Assembly: GCA_963787285.1 (NCBI GenBank)
Contig: CAWBCM010000003.1
Span: 198,595-262,594 of the forward strand
From: JAHEJN01 sp963787285
Lineage (GTDB): Bacteria; Actinomycetota; Acidimicrobiia; Acidimicrobiales; JAHEJN01
Length of the DNA: 64,000 bases
Direction of reading: 5' to 3'
Position 1 is the stretch's first letter. The number at the start of each line of letters is the position of its first letter. Positions 54,794 through 64,000 of the stretch are shown one piece after another. A model generated the notes under the pieces. It was not told where the DNA came from. It saw only the letters and a program-made list of their open reading frames with translations, and did no database searches. The translations under genes and the position numbers were made by a program.

Positions 54794-56056
54794 CTAGCCC
54801 AACCCGACCAGTCGCTGCCGTAGGGCGGCGAGCACGGTGATGGTGGTGAACTGTCGGACTCGCTGACGATCGAATGGCCACTGCACATGGAACGCCTCGA
54901 CCGCGCCGCGCACCGACGTGGCCATCCAGACGGTTCCGGCCTCGACGCCGTCCCGAGGGCCCGGACCGGCGACACCGGTGACGGCCACCGAACAGTCGGC
55001 GCCGAGCACCCTGCACGCGCCGATGGCCATGGCCGTGACCGCCTCCTCGGAGACGACGGGCCCTTCGGGCACGCCCAACAGATCGAACTTCACCTCGGAG
55101 GCATACGACACCACGCCGCCCCGGAAGACGTCGCTACATCCGGGGATCTCGGTTATGCGGGCACCGATCAGGCCTCCGGTGAGCGATTCGGCCGTCGCCA
55201 GAGTGAGTCCGTGGCGACGACAGAGATCGAGCACCACCGACTCCATCGACTCGTCGTCGACGCCGAACACGATGTCGTCCCCCACGATGGCCCGCACGCG
55301 GCGCTCCTCCTCGGCGAGGATGGCATCGGCGTCTGCGTCGGACGCGGCCTTGGCGGTGAGACGCACCTTCAGTCCGTTCCACCCGCTGGCGAGGAAGGCA
55401 ATGGTCGCGCTGCCCTCCTCGTCGAGGCGATCGATCTCGTCGGCGAGGGTCTCGGCCAACCCCGACTCACTGCGGCCCCAGGTCTTCAGGGTTCGGCTCT
55501 TGATCACCGCCGTGACGCCGGCGCGTCGCTGCAGGTCGGGCAGAATGCCGACGGTGAACATCTCCTCCATCTCGTAGGGCACGCCGGGAACGGCGTAGAT
55601 CACCTTGCTGTCGCCCACCGGGCAGATCAACCCTGGTGCGGTGCCCGGCATGGCTGGGTTCACCACCGCACCCTCGGGCACGTCGGCCTGCCGTTTGTTG
55701 TTCTCTGGCATGTCGCGACCACGGTTGAGAAACCGCGATCGGATGCGTTCGACGATCTCGTCGTGCCGCACGAGCGGCACCCCCATGACGTCGGCGATCA
55801 CCTGGCGGGTGATGTCGTCCTGGGTGGGACCGAGACCACCACAGCAGATGACGGAGTCGGACCGTTCCAGGGCGGCCTCGATGGCCGCTCGCATGCGGGT
55901 CGGATTGTCACCGACCTTGGTCTGGAAGTGCGAGTCGATTCCGGCCAGGGCGAGCTGCTCGCCCATCCATGCCGAGTTCGTGTCGACGATCTGACCGAGC
56001 AGCAGCTCCGACCCGATGGCCACGATCTCGCAGCTGAAGCTGGCGGTGGTGCTCAC
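54794..56056 (-). CDS. cinA: CinA: MoaB-like domain plus nicotinamide-nucleotide amidase
   Basis: 420 residues. VAIGSELLLGQIVDTNSAWM and GLGPTQDDITRQVIADVMGV mark the N-terminal MoaB-like/COG1058 domain. TLATAESLTGGLIGARITEIPGCSDVFRGGVVSYA and VTGVAGPGPRDGVEAGTVWM mark the PncC amidase with its catalytic Ser. GTG 56056 is after a 43-nt gap from pgsA. Recycles NMN in the NAD salvage route. Confidence 0.93.
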   Translation of the reverse strand: MSTTASFSCEIVAIGSELLLGQIVDTNSAWMGEQLALAGIDSHFQTKVGDNPTRMRAAIEAALERSDSVICCGGLGPTQDDITRQVIADVMGVPLVRHDEIVERIRSRFLNRGRDMPENNKRQADVPEGAVVNPAMPGTAPGLICPVGDSKVIYAVPGVPYEMEEMFTVGILPDLQRRAGVTAVIKSRTLKTWGRSESGLAETLADEIDRLDEEGSATIAFLASGWNGLKVRLTAKAASDADADAILAEEERRVRAIVGDDIVFGVDDESMESVVLDLCRRHGLTLATAESLTGGLIGARITEIPGCSDVFRGGVVSYASEVKFDLLGVPEGPVVSEEAVTAMAIGACRVLGADCSVAVTGVAGPGPRDGVEAGTVWMATSVRGAVEAFHVQWPFDRQRVRQFTTITVLAALRQRLVGLG

Positions 56057-56099
56057 GTGGGGCGACCCTACTCGGACGGGACCGGCCGACGCGACGCGC

Positions 56100-56684
56100 T
56101 CAGAGAGTGCCGGTGGTACTGGTGGCGCTGCGGCCGTCGTTGACGTACTGCAGGCCGGTGTAGACGGTGAAGGCCACCGCAACCCACCATGCCGCCTCGA
56201 TCGTGCCCTGGGCTCCCTCGAGGCTCGGCATCGCGGCCAGCGTGAGCGCCAGACCCTGCACGAACGTCTTGTACTTGGCGCTGCGCCGGGCCGGCATGGC
56301 CAGACTCTGGCGAGCCCAGTAGATCCGCACCAGGCTGATGCCGAGCTCGCGGGCGGCGACGATGGCCACCGGCAGCCAATGGAGCCGATCGACCGAGACG
56401 AAGCACACGGCCACACCGACCACCACGACCTTGTCGGCCAGTGGATCGAGGAAGGCACCACTGCGGGTGATGGCACCGCTGCGCCGGGCCACCGGACCGT
56501 CGAGGTAGTCGGTGAAGCCCAGGAGGATTCCGAGGCCGAACGCGGTCCAGGACGTTCCCGTCGTCGCGTCGGCCTCGAGGATCACCCAGAACAGGAACGG
56601 CGCAACCACCAACCGGCTGACGGTGAGGAGGTTGGCCGGCGACGAGAGCCACGAGCCGGTGTAGGTGGGTGCCGTTGCAGTCAT
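56100..56684 (-). CDS. pgsA: CDP-diacylglycerol-glycerol-3-phosphate phosphatidyltransferase
   Basis: 194 residues with several membrane helices. GFTDYLDGPVARRSGAITRSGAFLDPLADK has the CDP-OH-P signature Dx2DGx2ARx8-9Gx3Dx3D. Makes phosphatidylglycerol phosphate. ATG 56684 overlaps rimO by 4 nt (ATGA). Confidence 0.9.
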   Translation of the reverse strand: MTATAPTYTGSWLSSPANLLTVSRLVVAPFLFWVILEADATTGTSWTAFGLGILLGFTDYLDGPVARRSGAITRSGAFLDPLADKVVVVGVAVCFVSVDRLHWLPVAIVAARELGISLVRIYWARQSLAMPARRSAKYKTFVQGLALTLAAMPSLEGAQGTIEAAWWVAVAFTVYTGLQYVNDGRSATSTTGTL

Positions 56685-57919
56685 GGACGCCGAGCTTTCA
56701 GGTCGGGGCCCTCGGCCCCGGAAACCTCGACCGTAGCGAACTCTCCGACCGCGAGCCCCTTTGGCACGGTGACGATGCCATCGATCTCGGGGGCTTCCCG
56801 GTAGGTGCGGCCGACTCCGGGCTCGTCCACGAGTACTTCGACCTCCTGACCGATCAGTCGGTCACGTCGGCTCGCCGTGATGGTGCTCTGCAGTTCGTCG
56901 AGCTCGTTGAGCCGCTCGGTGATCAGACCCCGATCGACGGCACCGTCGAGGCCCACGGCGTAGGTTCCCTCCTCGGCCGAGTAGGCGAAGAACCCGCACC
57001 AGTCGAGCTGGGCGTCGGTGACGAACGCGAGGAGCGCATCGTGGTCGGCCTCGGTCTCCCCGGGATACCCGACGATGAAGTTCGAACGAAACGCCGCCTC
57101 GGGCTCGCGCCCGCGGATGAGACGAATGCGGTCGAGGAACTTCTCGCCGTTGCCCCAGCGCCGCATCCGACGCATGAGCGGCGCGGAAACGTGTTGCAGC
57201 GAGAGATCGAAGTAGGGAACCCCCGTGCGACAGATCGCATCGATGAGCGCGTCGTTGAGATCACTCGGATACAGGTACAGGAGCCGGACCCAGTCCACGC
57301 GCTCGGCCACCGCGTCGACCAGCGGGACGATCGAGCGCTCACCGTGGCCCTGATCGCGTCCGTAGGCGGCCAGATCCTGGGCGACGAGCACGATCTCCTG
57401 TGCCGCGAGCATCTCGACCTCGGCCAGGATCGACTCGATCGGGCGGCTGCGCTGTGGACCCCGAAACGACGGGATGGCGCAGAACCCACAGTTCCGATCA
57501 CAGCCCTCGGCGATCTTCACGTAGGCCCACGGAGCGGTGGCGGGCGGTCGGGGGAGCTCGAGGAGATCGAGGCTGGGCACGGCCGGCTTGCTACCGAGGG
57601 TGACCGGCACACCGAACCCGACCACTGCATCGACCTCGGGAAGAGCTGCACCCAGCTCGTCGCCGTATCGCTCGGCCATGCATCCGGTGACGATGAGCTC
57701 GGCGCCGGTTCGACGGCCCTCGCCGAGGGTGAGAATCGTGTCGATCGACTCCTGACGGGCCTCGTCGATGAACGCACAGGTGTTCACCACCACGAGATCG
57801 GCCGCAGCCGGATCGGTCGCGGCCTGCATGCCGTCGGCCACCAGCGTGCCGACCAGCTTGTCGCTGTCGACCTGGTTCTTCGGACAGCCCAGCGTCTCGA
57901 TCCAGTACGTTCGTGGCAC
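56681..57919 (-). CDS. rimO: Ribosomal protein S12 methylthiotransferase RimO
   Basis: 412 residues. IETLGCPKNQVDSDKLVG (UPF0004 domain), VNTCAFIDEAR and GCMAERYG supply the N-terminal Fe-S ligands; IAEGCDRNCGFCAIPSFRG is the radical-SAM CxxxCxxC. A TRAM domain closes the C-terminus. Attaches a methylthio group to Asp in S12. GTG 57919 follows TACCCT by 6 nt. Radical-SAM client of SUF. RimO rather than MiaB because of GCPKN and DLAAYGRD. Confidence 0.9.
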   Translation of the reverse strand: MPRTYWIETLGCPKNQVDSDKLVGTLVADGMQAATDPAAADLVVVNTCAFIDEARQESIDTILTLGEGRRTGAELIVTGCMAERYGDELGAALPEVDAVVGFGVPVTLGSKPAVPSLDLLELPRPPATAPWAYVKIAEGCDRNCGFCAIPSFRGPQRSRPIESILAEVEMLAAQEIVLVAQDLAAYGRDQGHGERSIVPLVDAVAERVDWVRLLYLYPSDLNDALIDAICRTGVPYFDLSLQHVSAPLMRRMRRWGNGEKFLDRIRLIRGREPEAAFRSNFIVGYPGETEADHDALLAFVTDAQLDWCGFFAYSAEEGTYAVGLDGAVDRGLITERLNELDELQSTITASRRDRLIGQEVEVLVDEPGVGRTYREAPEIDGIVTVPKGLAVGEFATVEVSGAEGPDLKARRP

Positions 57920-57925
57920 CTGCCA

Positions 57926-57931
57926 AGGGTA
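57926..57931 (-). promoter_or_regulatory. -10 box TACCCT for rimO
   Basis: Ends 6 nt before GTG 57919 on the minus strand; leaderless spacing. Confidence 0.45.
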
Positions 57932-57960
57932 TCGACGCGGCGAGTGCCGGCCGCGCAAGG

Positions 57961-58755
57961 TCAGGCGAGCAGGCGTTCGATCACCTGTGCCACACCGTTG
58001 TCGCGGTTGGGCGGCGCGATCTCGTCGGCCATGGCCCGCACGGCCTCGCCGGCGTGGGGCATCGCGACAGCGTGACCGGCCCAGGACAGCATCGACAGAT
58101 CGTTGTGATTGTCCCCGAAGGCAATGACCTCGCTGGCGGCGATACCGAGCGCCGAACAGAGCCTCGCCAGCGCTGCGCCCTTGTGCGCACCGTCGACGGT
58201 GATCTCGATGAACGGTGCGCCCGAATGCGAGACGTGCACCGTGTCGGGCGCCAACGCCGCAACCGGCCCGAGCAGCTGCTCGGACGCGATGCCGGGCACA
58301 CCGATCAGCACCTTGGTCACGTCGGTCGGAAGCAGCCCGGTCCGCTCGACTCGCGGCTTGCCCGCATAGTCGGTGCCCGACGGGTCGAAGCCGCGCCACG
58401 ACGGGTCCCACAGGAATCCACTGCCGGTCTCCCACGCGAAGGCAGCCGACGGAAAGGCATCGAGCACCGCCGGGAAGATGGCGGTGATCGTGTCGTCGTG
58501 GATCACCAGCCGATGGGTCACGGCTCGGACCGTCGGGTCGTACAGGGTGGCGCCGTTCGAGCACACCAGCCAGTCGACGACGCGTCTCTCGCCGACGATG
58601 GGCAGTACCGAGTAGTGGCTGCGCCCGGTGGCGAAGACCACGGTGACTCCGGCCTCTCGGGCGTTGCATAGCGCCGAGACCGACCGTTCGGAGATGACCT
58701 CGCCGGGCGACAGCAGTGTCCCATCGAGGTCGGTGGCAATAAGCCGAGGTGTCAC
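57961..58755 (-). CDS. HAD-family phosphatase (Cof/YbjI type)
   Basis: 264 residues. IATDLDGTLLSPGEVI (motif I DxD), VFATGRSHYS (motif II), HKGAALARLCSALGI and VIAFGDNHNDLSMLSWAG (motifs III/IV). Cof-type cap is present. Dephosphorylates a sugar or nucleotide phosphate; specificity unknown. GTG 58755 follows TAGCCT by 7 nt. Confidence 0.85.
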   Translation of the reverse strand: MTPRLIATDLDGTLLSPGEVISERSVSALCNAREAGVTVVFATGRSHYSVLPIVGERRVVDWLVCSNGATLYDPTVRAVTHRLVIHDDTITAIFPAVLDAFPSAAFAWETGSGFLWDPSWRGFDPSGTDYAGKPRVERTGLLPTDVTKVLIGVPGIASEQLLGPVAALAPDTVHVSHSGAPFIEITVDGAHKGAALARLCSALGIAASEVIAFGDNHNDLSMLSWAGHAVAMPHAGEAVRAMADEIAPPNRDNGVAQVIERLLA

Positions 58756-58762
58756 CGTCAGC

Positions 58763-58768
58763 AGGCTA
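58763..58768 (-). promoter_or_regulatory. -10 box TAGCCT for the HAD gene
   Basis: Ends 7 nt before GTG 58755; overlaps the ftsK stop codon. Confidence 0.45.
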
Positions 58769-61111
58769 GGCGGCCGACTCGTCTTCGCCCGAGCCGTTCA
58801 GCTCCTCTGCCGTCATGAGTACCTCACGCGCCTTCGAACCGGTGCTCGGACCGACGACGCCGCGTTCCTCGAGGAGATCCATGATGCGTCCCGCGCGGGC
58901 GAAGCCGACCCGCAGCTTGCGCTGGAGCATCGACGTCGACCCGAGCTGGCTGGTGACCACGAGCTCCATTGCCTGGCGCACGAGTTCGTCGTCGTCATCG
59001 CCACCACCGCTGCCCCCCGAACCCTGAGCCGACGGGCTGCCGTTGTCGGTCCCACCTTCGAGGATCGACTCGGCGGCGAGGGCCGGCTCGTCGTCGAGGT
59101 CGGTCTCCTGACGTCGCCACGCACCGACGACCTTGTGCACTTCTTCCTCGGTGACCCACGCTCCCTGGATGCGCTGTGCGATGGAGGTGTTGGCGCTCAC
59201 CATCAACATGTCGCCGAGGCCGACGAGGCGTTCGGCGCCCGGCTGGTCGAGGATGACCCGACTGTCGGTGAGGCTGCTGACCGCGAACGCGAGACGGGCC
59301 GGGATATTGGCCTTGATGACGCCGGTGATCACGTTGGTGGACGGACGTTGGGTCGCGATCACCAGGTGGATGCCGACGGCCCGGGCCTTCTGGGCGATGC
59401 GACAGATGGAGTCCTCGACGTCGCGGGCCGCGACCATCATCAGGTCGGCGAGCTCGTCGACCACCACCAGGATCATCGAGAGTCGCTTGTACTGCTTGGG
59501 TTCGCCGTCGGGTCCGAGCTCCCCCGGACCGGCCTTCAGGGTCCCCTTGTCGTGGGCCGCGTTGTAGCCGGTGATGTCACGGAACCCGCAGCTCGACAGC
59601 AACTCGTACCGTCGGTCCATCTCGCGGCAGGCCCAGGCGAGGGCGTTGGCCGCCTTCTTGGGATCGGTGACGGGCTGGGTGAGGAGATGCGGCACCCGCT
59701 CGTACTGCGTCATCTCCACCATCTTCGGGTCGACGAGGATCATCCGGACCTCGTCGGGGGTGGAGCGCATCAGGATCGAGGTGATGATCGAGTTGATGCA
59801 CGACGACTTGCCCGAACCGGTTGCCCCGGCGATGAGGATGTGGGGCATCTTCGCCAGGTTCATCATCATCGTGCGACCGTTGATGTCGCGACCGATGGCG
59901 ACCTCGAGCGGGTGCTTGGCCTTGCGGGCCTCGGGCGAGGTGAGCAGGTCGCCGAGGGCAACGGTGGCCCGTGTGCGGTTGGGTACCTCGACGCCGATCG
60001 CCTGGCGGCCGGGGATGGGAGCCAGGATGCGGACGTCGGAGCTGGCCATGGCGTAGGCGATGTCGCGATGCAGGCTGGTGACGCGGGCGACCTTCACACC
60101 GGGTCCGAGCTCGAGCTCGTACCGGGTGACGGTGGGACCGACGACCATGCCCACGAGACGGGTCTCGACGCCGTGCTCGGCGAGCGCCCGCTCGAGAATT
60201 CGGCCACTCTCGGCCACCTCGGCCTCGTCGACCTCCTGCGCATCGGACAGGTTCAAGAGCTTGAGGCTGGGCAGGCGCCAGGGGGAGCCCTTGGCCGCGG
60301 GGCCGAGCTCCATTTCGAGCTGTTCCCCGTCGCTACCGATCGGGGGGAGCTCCACCCGGGGTGCCTTGGCCTTTTTCGGCTTCGGTTCAGGCTCGGATTC
60401 GGCCCTCGGCTGGCGCGGGGGTTCGGGTGTCACGACCGGGACATCTGCCGCAGCCTCGTCGGGGTGCGTGGTACCGGCGGTGGCCTCCCATGCCCGTAAC
60501 AGCCACGTTCCGATGGCGGCGATGCCCTTGGACACGGTGTCGAGCACGACCCGGAGCCGGCCACGGGTGAGGATGAGCACGCCGACCACGCCCAGGGCGA
60601 GGGCGACGAGGAACGCCGCGACCGAGGCGAGCACGGCCGAGAGCGGATTCCCGACGAGATAGCCGGTCGCGCCGCCGGCCCGACCGAGCTCGGCGATGCC
60701 CTCGTCCCACCCCGGTGCCCCGCGAAGGATGTGGAGGAGGGCAGTGACCGAGATCGCCACCAGTGCGGTGCCCACCACCAGGCGGACCACCTGGTCCTCG
60801 GCAGCCTTGGCGGCCGCCGCCTCGACTCGGGCGTCGGTCGTGGCCGCGTCGGGGTCGTCGGTGGGGCCGCGAACGAGGAGCACGCCCACGATGACCAGCA
60901 CCGGAGCCACGGCGTACTTGGCGACACCGACGCCTGCTCCGGCCAACCAGTCGAGGCCGTCGCCCACCGGACCGGCAACGTCGCCGTAGATGCCGAGGGC
61001 GGCCACCACGCCGGTGACGATGCAGCCGAGGCCCCAGACGTCGTGGCCGTGGCCGTCGAAGGCCTGCGAGACGATGCGGGTGAACCGGTCGGTGGTCGCG
61101 GTCTTCCTCAC
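58766..61111 (-). CDS. ftsK: FtsK/SpoIIIE DNA translocase
   Basis: About 781 residues as annotated. Four membrane helices in the N-terminal part, an acidic-basic linker, then HILIAGATGSGKSSCINSII (Walker A), MILVVVDELADLMMVAARD (Walker B) and IATQRPSTNVITGVIKANIP. The C-terminal gamma domain ELVVTSQLGSTSMLQRKLRVGFARAGRIMD is complete. GTG 61111 is conservative; a leaderless-type start GTG 61164 (MATKKTAKNSRR...) would need one inserted base at the G-run 61124-61127. Confidence 0.93.
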   Translation of the reverse strand: MRKTATTDRFTRIVSQAFDGHGHDVWGLGCIVTGVVAALGIYGDVAGPVGDGLDWLAGAGVGVAKYAVAPVLVIVGVLLVRGPTDDPDAATTDARVEAAAAKAAEDQVVRLVVGTALVAISVTALLHILRGAPGWDEGIAELGRAGGATGYLVGNPLSAVLASVAAFLVALALGVVGVLILTRGRLRVVLDTVSKGIAAIGTWLLRAWEATAGTTHPDEAAADVPVVTPEPPRQPRAESEPEPKPKKAKAPRVELPPIGSDGEQLEMELGPAAKGSPWRLPSLKLLNLSDAQEVDEAEVAESGRILERALAEHGVETRLVGMVVGPTVTRYELELGPGVKVARVTSLHRDIAYAMASSDVRILAPIPGRQAIGVEVPNRTRATVALGDLLTSPEARKAKHPLEVAIGRDINGRTMMMNLAKMPHILIAGATGSGKSSCINSIITSILMRSTPDEVRMILVDPKMVEMTQYERVPHLLTQPVTDPKKAANALAWACREMDRRYELLSSCGFRDITGYNAAHDKGTLKAGPGELGPDGEPKQYKRLSMILVVVDELADLMMVAARDVEDSICRIAQKARAVGIHLVIATQRPSTNVITGVIKANIPARLAFAVSSLTDSRVILDQPGAERLVGLGDMLMVSANTSIAQRIQGAWVTEEEVHKVVGAWRRQETDLDDEPALAAESILEGGTDNGSPSAQGSGGSGGGDDDDELVRQAMELVVTSQLGSTSMLQRKLRVGFARAGRIMDLLEERGVVGPSTGSKAREVLMTAEELNGSGEDESAA

Positions 61112-61282
61112 CGGCTTCTTCGCGGGGCGCGACGGGAGTTCTTGGCGGTCTTTTTCGTAGCCACAGTGGCAACAACCGTAACATCCGCCCCACCAGCACC
61201 AGTGCCAACACCCCCACCCCTCGAGATCGGTTTGCCCAAGCCCATATGTGGGCGGGTAGGACGCCAATTTCAGTGGGAGGGA

Positions 61283-62947
61283 TCAGACGCTGACGACGAC
61301 GGGAACGATCATGGGGCGGCGGCGGGTGCTGCGCGACACGAACTGCCCGGTGGCCCGTCGCACCCGGCGATGCAGCTCGTCGAGACCCTGCACCCCGTCG
61401 TCGAGGGCGCCGATCACGGCCCTGGCCACATCGTCGATGAGCTCGGGCTCGAGCTCGAGCTCGGTGTCGGGAGGCATCCATCCGCGCGCCACGAGGAGCG
61501 GTTCGCCCACCATCTCCCCCGCTTCGACGTCGACGGTCACGACCACGCCGACGAAACCCTCCTGGCCGAGGATGCGCCGGTCGCGGAGCGGATCGTCATT
61601 GGGTGACACGACCGCGCCGTGACGGTAGAGGTAGACGCCGTCGATGACGTCGGCATCGATGGAGAGCCCGTCGTCGGACAGGACGATCTGATCGCCGTCG
61701 CGGGCCAGCAACGCCTGGTCGGGTGCCATACCCAGCGACTGGGCGAGCTCGATGTGCGCAACGAGATGCTGGTGCTCGCCGTGCACGGGCACGAACCACT
61801 CGGGTCGCGCCGTCTTGTGGAGCGTGGCCAGCTCGTCTCGATTGCCGTGGCCGCTGGTGTGCAGGCCCAGGACACCCGAGTGCAGCACCGTCGCTCCCCG
61901 CTCGATCAGGTTGTTGATCATGCGGGCGATGGCCGCCTCGTTGCCCGGAATCGGGGTCGACGACAGCACGACCGTGTCGTTGGCGGTGATGTCGATCCAT
62001 CGGCTGTCGCCGCCGGCGGCCATGGCGAGCGCCGACCGGTTCTCGGCCTGGCTGCCGGTCGAGACGATGCACACGTCGCCGTCGGGGTACCCGGCCACCT
62101 CTTCGATGTCGACGATCGAGTCCTCGGGAATCTTCAGCATGCCGAGCTGACGGGCCAGGGCCACGTTGCGCTTCATCGACAGCCCGAGCGTCGCCACCTT
62201 GCGATCATGGGCCAGGGCGGCATCGACGATCTGGATCACGCGATGGACATGGCTCGCGAAGCACGCGGTGATGATGCGACGACCGACGTTGTCGGCGAAC
62301 ACGCCGTCGAGCACCGGGCCGATCTCGGTCTCGGACCGGGTGGCCCCTGGCGAGTTGGCGTTGGTGGAGTCGCACAGCAGCAACCTGATGCCAGGGTCCG
62401 TTGCGATCTCGGCGATACGAGGCAGGTCGGTGAGGCGCCCGTCGAGGGGGGTGGGATCGAGCTTGAAGTCGCTGGAGTGCAGCACCACACCCTGTGGCGT
62501 GGTGATGGCCGAGATCAGCCCGCTCGGCACCGAATGGGTGACGGGCAGGAACTCGACCGAGAACGGACCGACGTCGAGTGTCTCACCGTCGTTGACCAGG
62601 CGGAGATCGGCGTTCGAGAGCACCCCGGCTTCCTCCAACCGGTGCCGCACGAGCCCCAGGGTGAACGCAGAGCCATAGACCGGGAAGCTCGCCTCGCCGA
62701 GCGCATGGGCCAGGGCACCGATGTGGTCCTCGTGGGCATGGGTGATGATGGCCGCCTCGACCTGATGCCAACGCCCGTCGAGGTAGGAGAAGTCCGGGTA
62801 GATCGAGTCGGCTCCCGGAGACATCTCGTCGGGGAAGAGCTGCCCGCAGTCGAGCAGCACGAGCCGCTCGTCGGTCTCGAGGACGGCGCAGTTTCGGCCG
62901 ATGTCGCCCAACCCGCCGAGAAAGGTGATCCGAACGTCGGCGGCCAC
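61283..62947 (-). CDS. rnj: Ribonuclease J
   Basis: 554 residues. ITFLGGLGDIGRNCAVLETD, ITHAHEDHIGALAHALGE (HxHxDH), HSSDFKLDPTPLDGRL and GVLGLHTSGHGNRDELATLH for the metal and beta-CASP His. RNase J is the mRNA/rRNA-processing exo/endonuclease. GTG 62947 is 4 nt after the dapA stop, so dapA-rnj is an operon, a common actinobacterial pair. Confidence 0.95.
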   Translation of the reverse strand: MAADVRITFLGGLGDIGRNCAVLETDERLVLLDCGQLFPDEMSPGADSIYPDFSYLDGRWHQVEAAIITHAHEDHIGALAHALGEASFPVYGSAFTLGLVRHRLEEAGVLSNADLRLVNDGETLDVGPFSVEFLPVTHSVPSGLISAITTPQGVVLHSSDFKLDPTPLDGRLTDLPRIAEIATDPGIRLLLCDSTNANSPGATRSETEIGPVLDGVFADNVGRRIITACFASHVHRVIQIVDAALAHDRKVATLGLSMKRNVALARQLGMLKIPEDSIVDIEEVAGYPDGDVCIVSTGSQAENRSALAMAAGGDSRWIDITANDTVVLSSTPIPGNEAAIARMINNLIERGATVLHSGVLGLHTSGHGNRDELATLHKTARPEWFVPVHGEHQHLVAHIELAQSLGMAPDQALLARDGDQIVLSDDGLSIDADVIDGVYLYRHGAVVSPNDDPLRDRRILGQEGFVGVVVTVDVEAGEMVGEPLLVARGWMPPDTELELEPELIDDVARAVIGALDDGVQGLDELHRRVRRATGQFVSRSTRRRPMIVPVVVSV

Positions 62948-62951
62948 GTCC

Positions 62952-63860
62952 TCAGCCGATGCCGTATTCGGCGCCGACCGACAAACCGGCAAGGACGGCC
63001 TTCGCCTGGTCGGCGAGATCCACCACCACGGGCCCGACCGGTGGGCGGCACGGGCCCGAAGGGAGGCCGAGCAACGACAGGAGCGCCTTGGTGGGGATGG
63101 GGTTCGGAGTCACGTCACCCGACTCGAAGTGGAACGAGGGCAGCATCTTCTGGTTGATCGCGGTGGCCGCGCCGAGATCGCCGGCGTCGAGAGCGGCGAA
63201 CATCGCCTGGTGCTCGGGGGCAGTCCAGTGGGTGGCGACACCCACGGTGCCCACCGCTCCGACGGCGAGGAAGGGCAGCGTCAGGACATCGTCGCCCGAG
63301 TACACCTCGACGTCGGGGCCGGCCTGAGCGATGAGCCAGGCGGTCTCGGCCGGGCTACCGGCGGCGTCCTTCAGCGCGACGATGTTGTCGACCTCGTCGA
63401 AGAGGCGCAGCAGCGTGCTGGTGTGGATCTTGCGCCCGGTGCGAACGGGGATGTCGTACAGCATCACGGGGAGATCGGTGCTCGCGGCCACCGAACGGAA
63501 GTGGGCGTCGAGGCCGTCCTGGGACGGGCGGTTGTAGTACGGCGTCACGACGAGCGCCGCGTCGGCGCCGGCTGCGGTGATGGCCTCGGTGTTGCGGATC
63601 GCCGACGCCGTGTCGTTGCTGCCCGAGCCGGCGACCACATGACCGTCGGCGCCGACCGCCTCGACGACAGCGCGCACCAGATCGACCTGTTCGGCGTGGG
63701 TGAGCGTCGGGGCCTCGCCGGTGGTGCCGGCAATGATGAGCCCGTCGTTGCCGTGATCGAGCAACCACCGCGCCAGCACCTGCGCACCGTCGAGATCGAT
63801 GCTGCCGTCGTCGTGGAACGGCGTGATCATGGCGGTGAGAACTCGACCGAAGCGTGGCAT
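62952..63860 (-). CDS. dapA: 4-Hydroxy-tetrahydrodipicolinate synthase
   Basis: 302 residues. VLTAMITPFHDDGSIDLDGA, IIAGTTGEAPTLTHAEQ with the catalytic Thr, VVTPYYNRPSQDGL with the Tyr, and NIVALKDAAGSPAETAWL with the Schiff-base Lys. Condenses pyruvate and aspartate semialdehyde. ATG 63860 follows TAGGAT by 8 nt; first gene of dapA-rnj. Confidence 0.95.
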   Translation of the reverse strand: MPRFGRVLTAMITPFHDDGSIDLDGAQVLARWLLDHGNDGLIIAGTTGEAPTLTHAEQVDLVRAVVEAVGADGHVVAGSGSNDTASAIRNTEAITAAGADAALVVTPYYNRPSQDGLDAHFRSVAASTDLPVMLYDIPVRTGRKIHTSTLLRLFDEVDNIVALKDAAGSPAETAWLIAQAGPDVEVYSGDDVLTLPFLAVGAVGTVGVATHWTAPEHQAMFAALDAGDLGAATAINQKMLPSFHFESGDVTPNPIPTKALLSLLGLPSGPCRPPVGPVVVDLADQAKAVLAGLSVGAEYGIG

Positions 63861-63868
63861 CGCCCTCG

Positions 63869-63874
63869 ATCCTA
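63869..63874 (-). promoter_or_regulatory. -10 box TAGGAT for dapA-rnj
   Basis: Ends 8 nt before ATG 63860 on the minus strand; leaderless spacing. Confidence 0.5.
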
Positions 63875-63952
63875 CCAGCGGGTCGCCTGCGGTTTCGGGC
63901 CATTCGACCCATGGGCCGAACCGTCCCGGCGCCGACTCTCGATAGGGAGACC

Positions 63953-64000
63953 ATGACGGCCACGATCCCGTACCCGCACACGCCGCCCCCGTACCCGCCA
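63953..64000 (+). CDS. Start of an unidentified gene, cut by the window edge
   Basis: Only 16 codons are visible, MTATIPYPHTPPPYPP, proline-rich. GGGAGA lies 4 nt before the ATG. Divergent from dapA. The proline-rich start could fit a membrane or secreted protein, but nothing more can be said. Confidence 0.35.
   Translation, partial: MTATIPYPHTPPPYPP

Overview
The window is high-GC bacterial DNA with densely packed genes on both strands and many GTGA/ATGA stop-start overlaps. The gene set (SUF with SufU, homodimeric AceE, HhH-GPD repair protein, FtsK, RNase J, two acyl-CoA dehydrogenases, VapBC) fits Actinomycetota. The style suggests an Acidimicrobiia-like lineage, but that is inference; no rRNA or tRNA is present to fix it. 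At least sixteen genes have a TANNNT box 6-8 nt before an ATG/GTG, so leaderless transcription appears common.

Region 1 (1-24 kb) is a surface-polysaccharide locus with genes on alternating strands. It has an OafA-type acyltransferase, an ABC exporter, four sulfotransferases, two GT4 glycosyltransferases, a GT-A transferase, a polysaccharide deacetylase, a nucleotide-sugar dehydrogenase, a DUF4012 protein and a wall-anchored-like protein. It also holds a set resembling UDP-di-N-acetylbacillosamine synthesis and priming: CapD/PglF, DegT/PglE, PglD and PglC. Sulfated, acylated glycan export is a reasonable inference. Small housekeeping genes follow (LapA-like, SRPBCC, DUF427, SDR).

Region 2 (24-34 kb) is mixed metabolism: an RNase HI fused to a SLOG domain, aceE (with one frameshift), a HhH-GPD repair protein, an alpha/beta hydrolase lacking its serine, an acyl-CoA dehydrogenase, a VapBC module, a fifth sulfotransferase and a metallo-hydrolase. 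A 337-bp stretch at 29.24-29.58 kb holds a micro-ORF with an extended Shine-Dalgarno and paired hairpins.

Region 3 (34-48 kb) holds a dispersed SUF iron-sulfur assembly system: sufC1-sufS-sufU, sufD-Rieske-sufC2, and sufB with a small four-cysteine protein. The three units share a 16-bp palindromic operator CACT-N8-AGTG that has not been named here before. Interspersed are an ACP/acyltransferase pair, a GH13 glucosidase, a spondin-like secreted protein and a sixth sulfotransferase. sufB carries about seven single-base indels.

Region 4 (48-64 kb) is mostly housekeeping: gamma carbonic anhydrase, flavin reductase, metallo-hydrolase, mutY, a methylsuccinyl-CoA-dehydrogenase-like enzyme, CapA, then a minus-strand run dapA-rnj, ftsK, HAD phosphatase and rimO-pgsA-cinA-eIF2B-like. 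All coordinates and translations were read by eye; no database search was possible.
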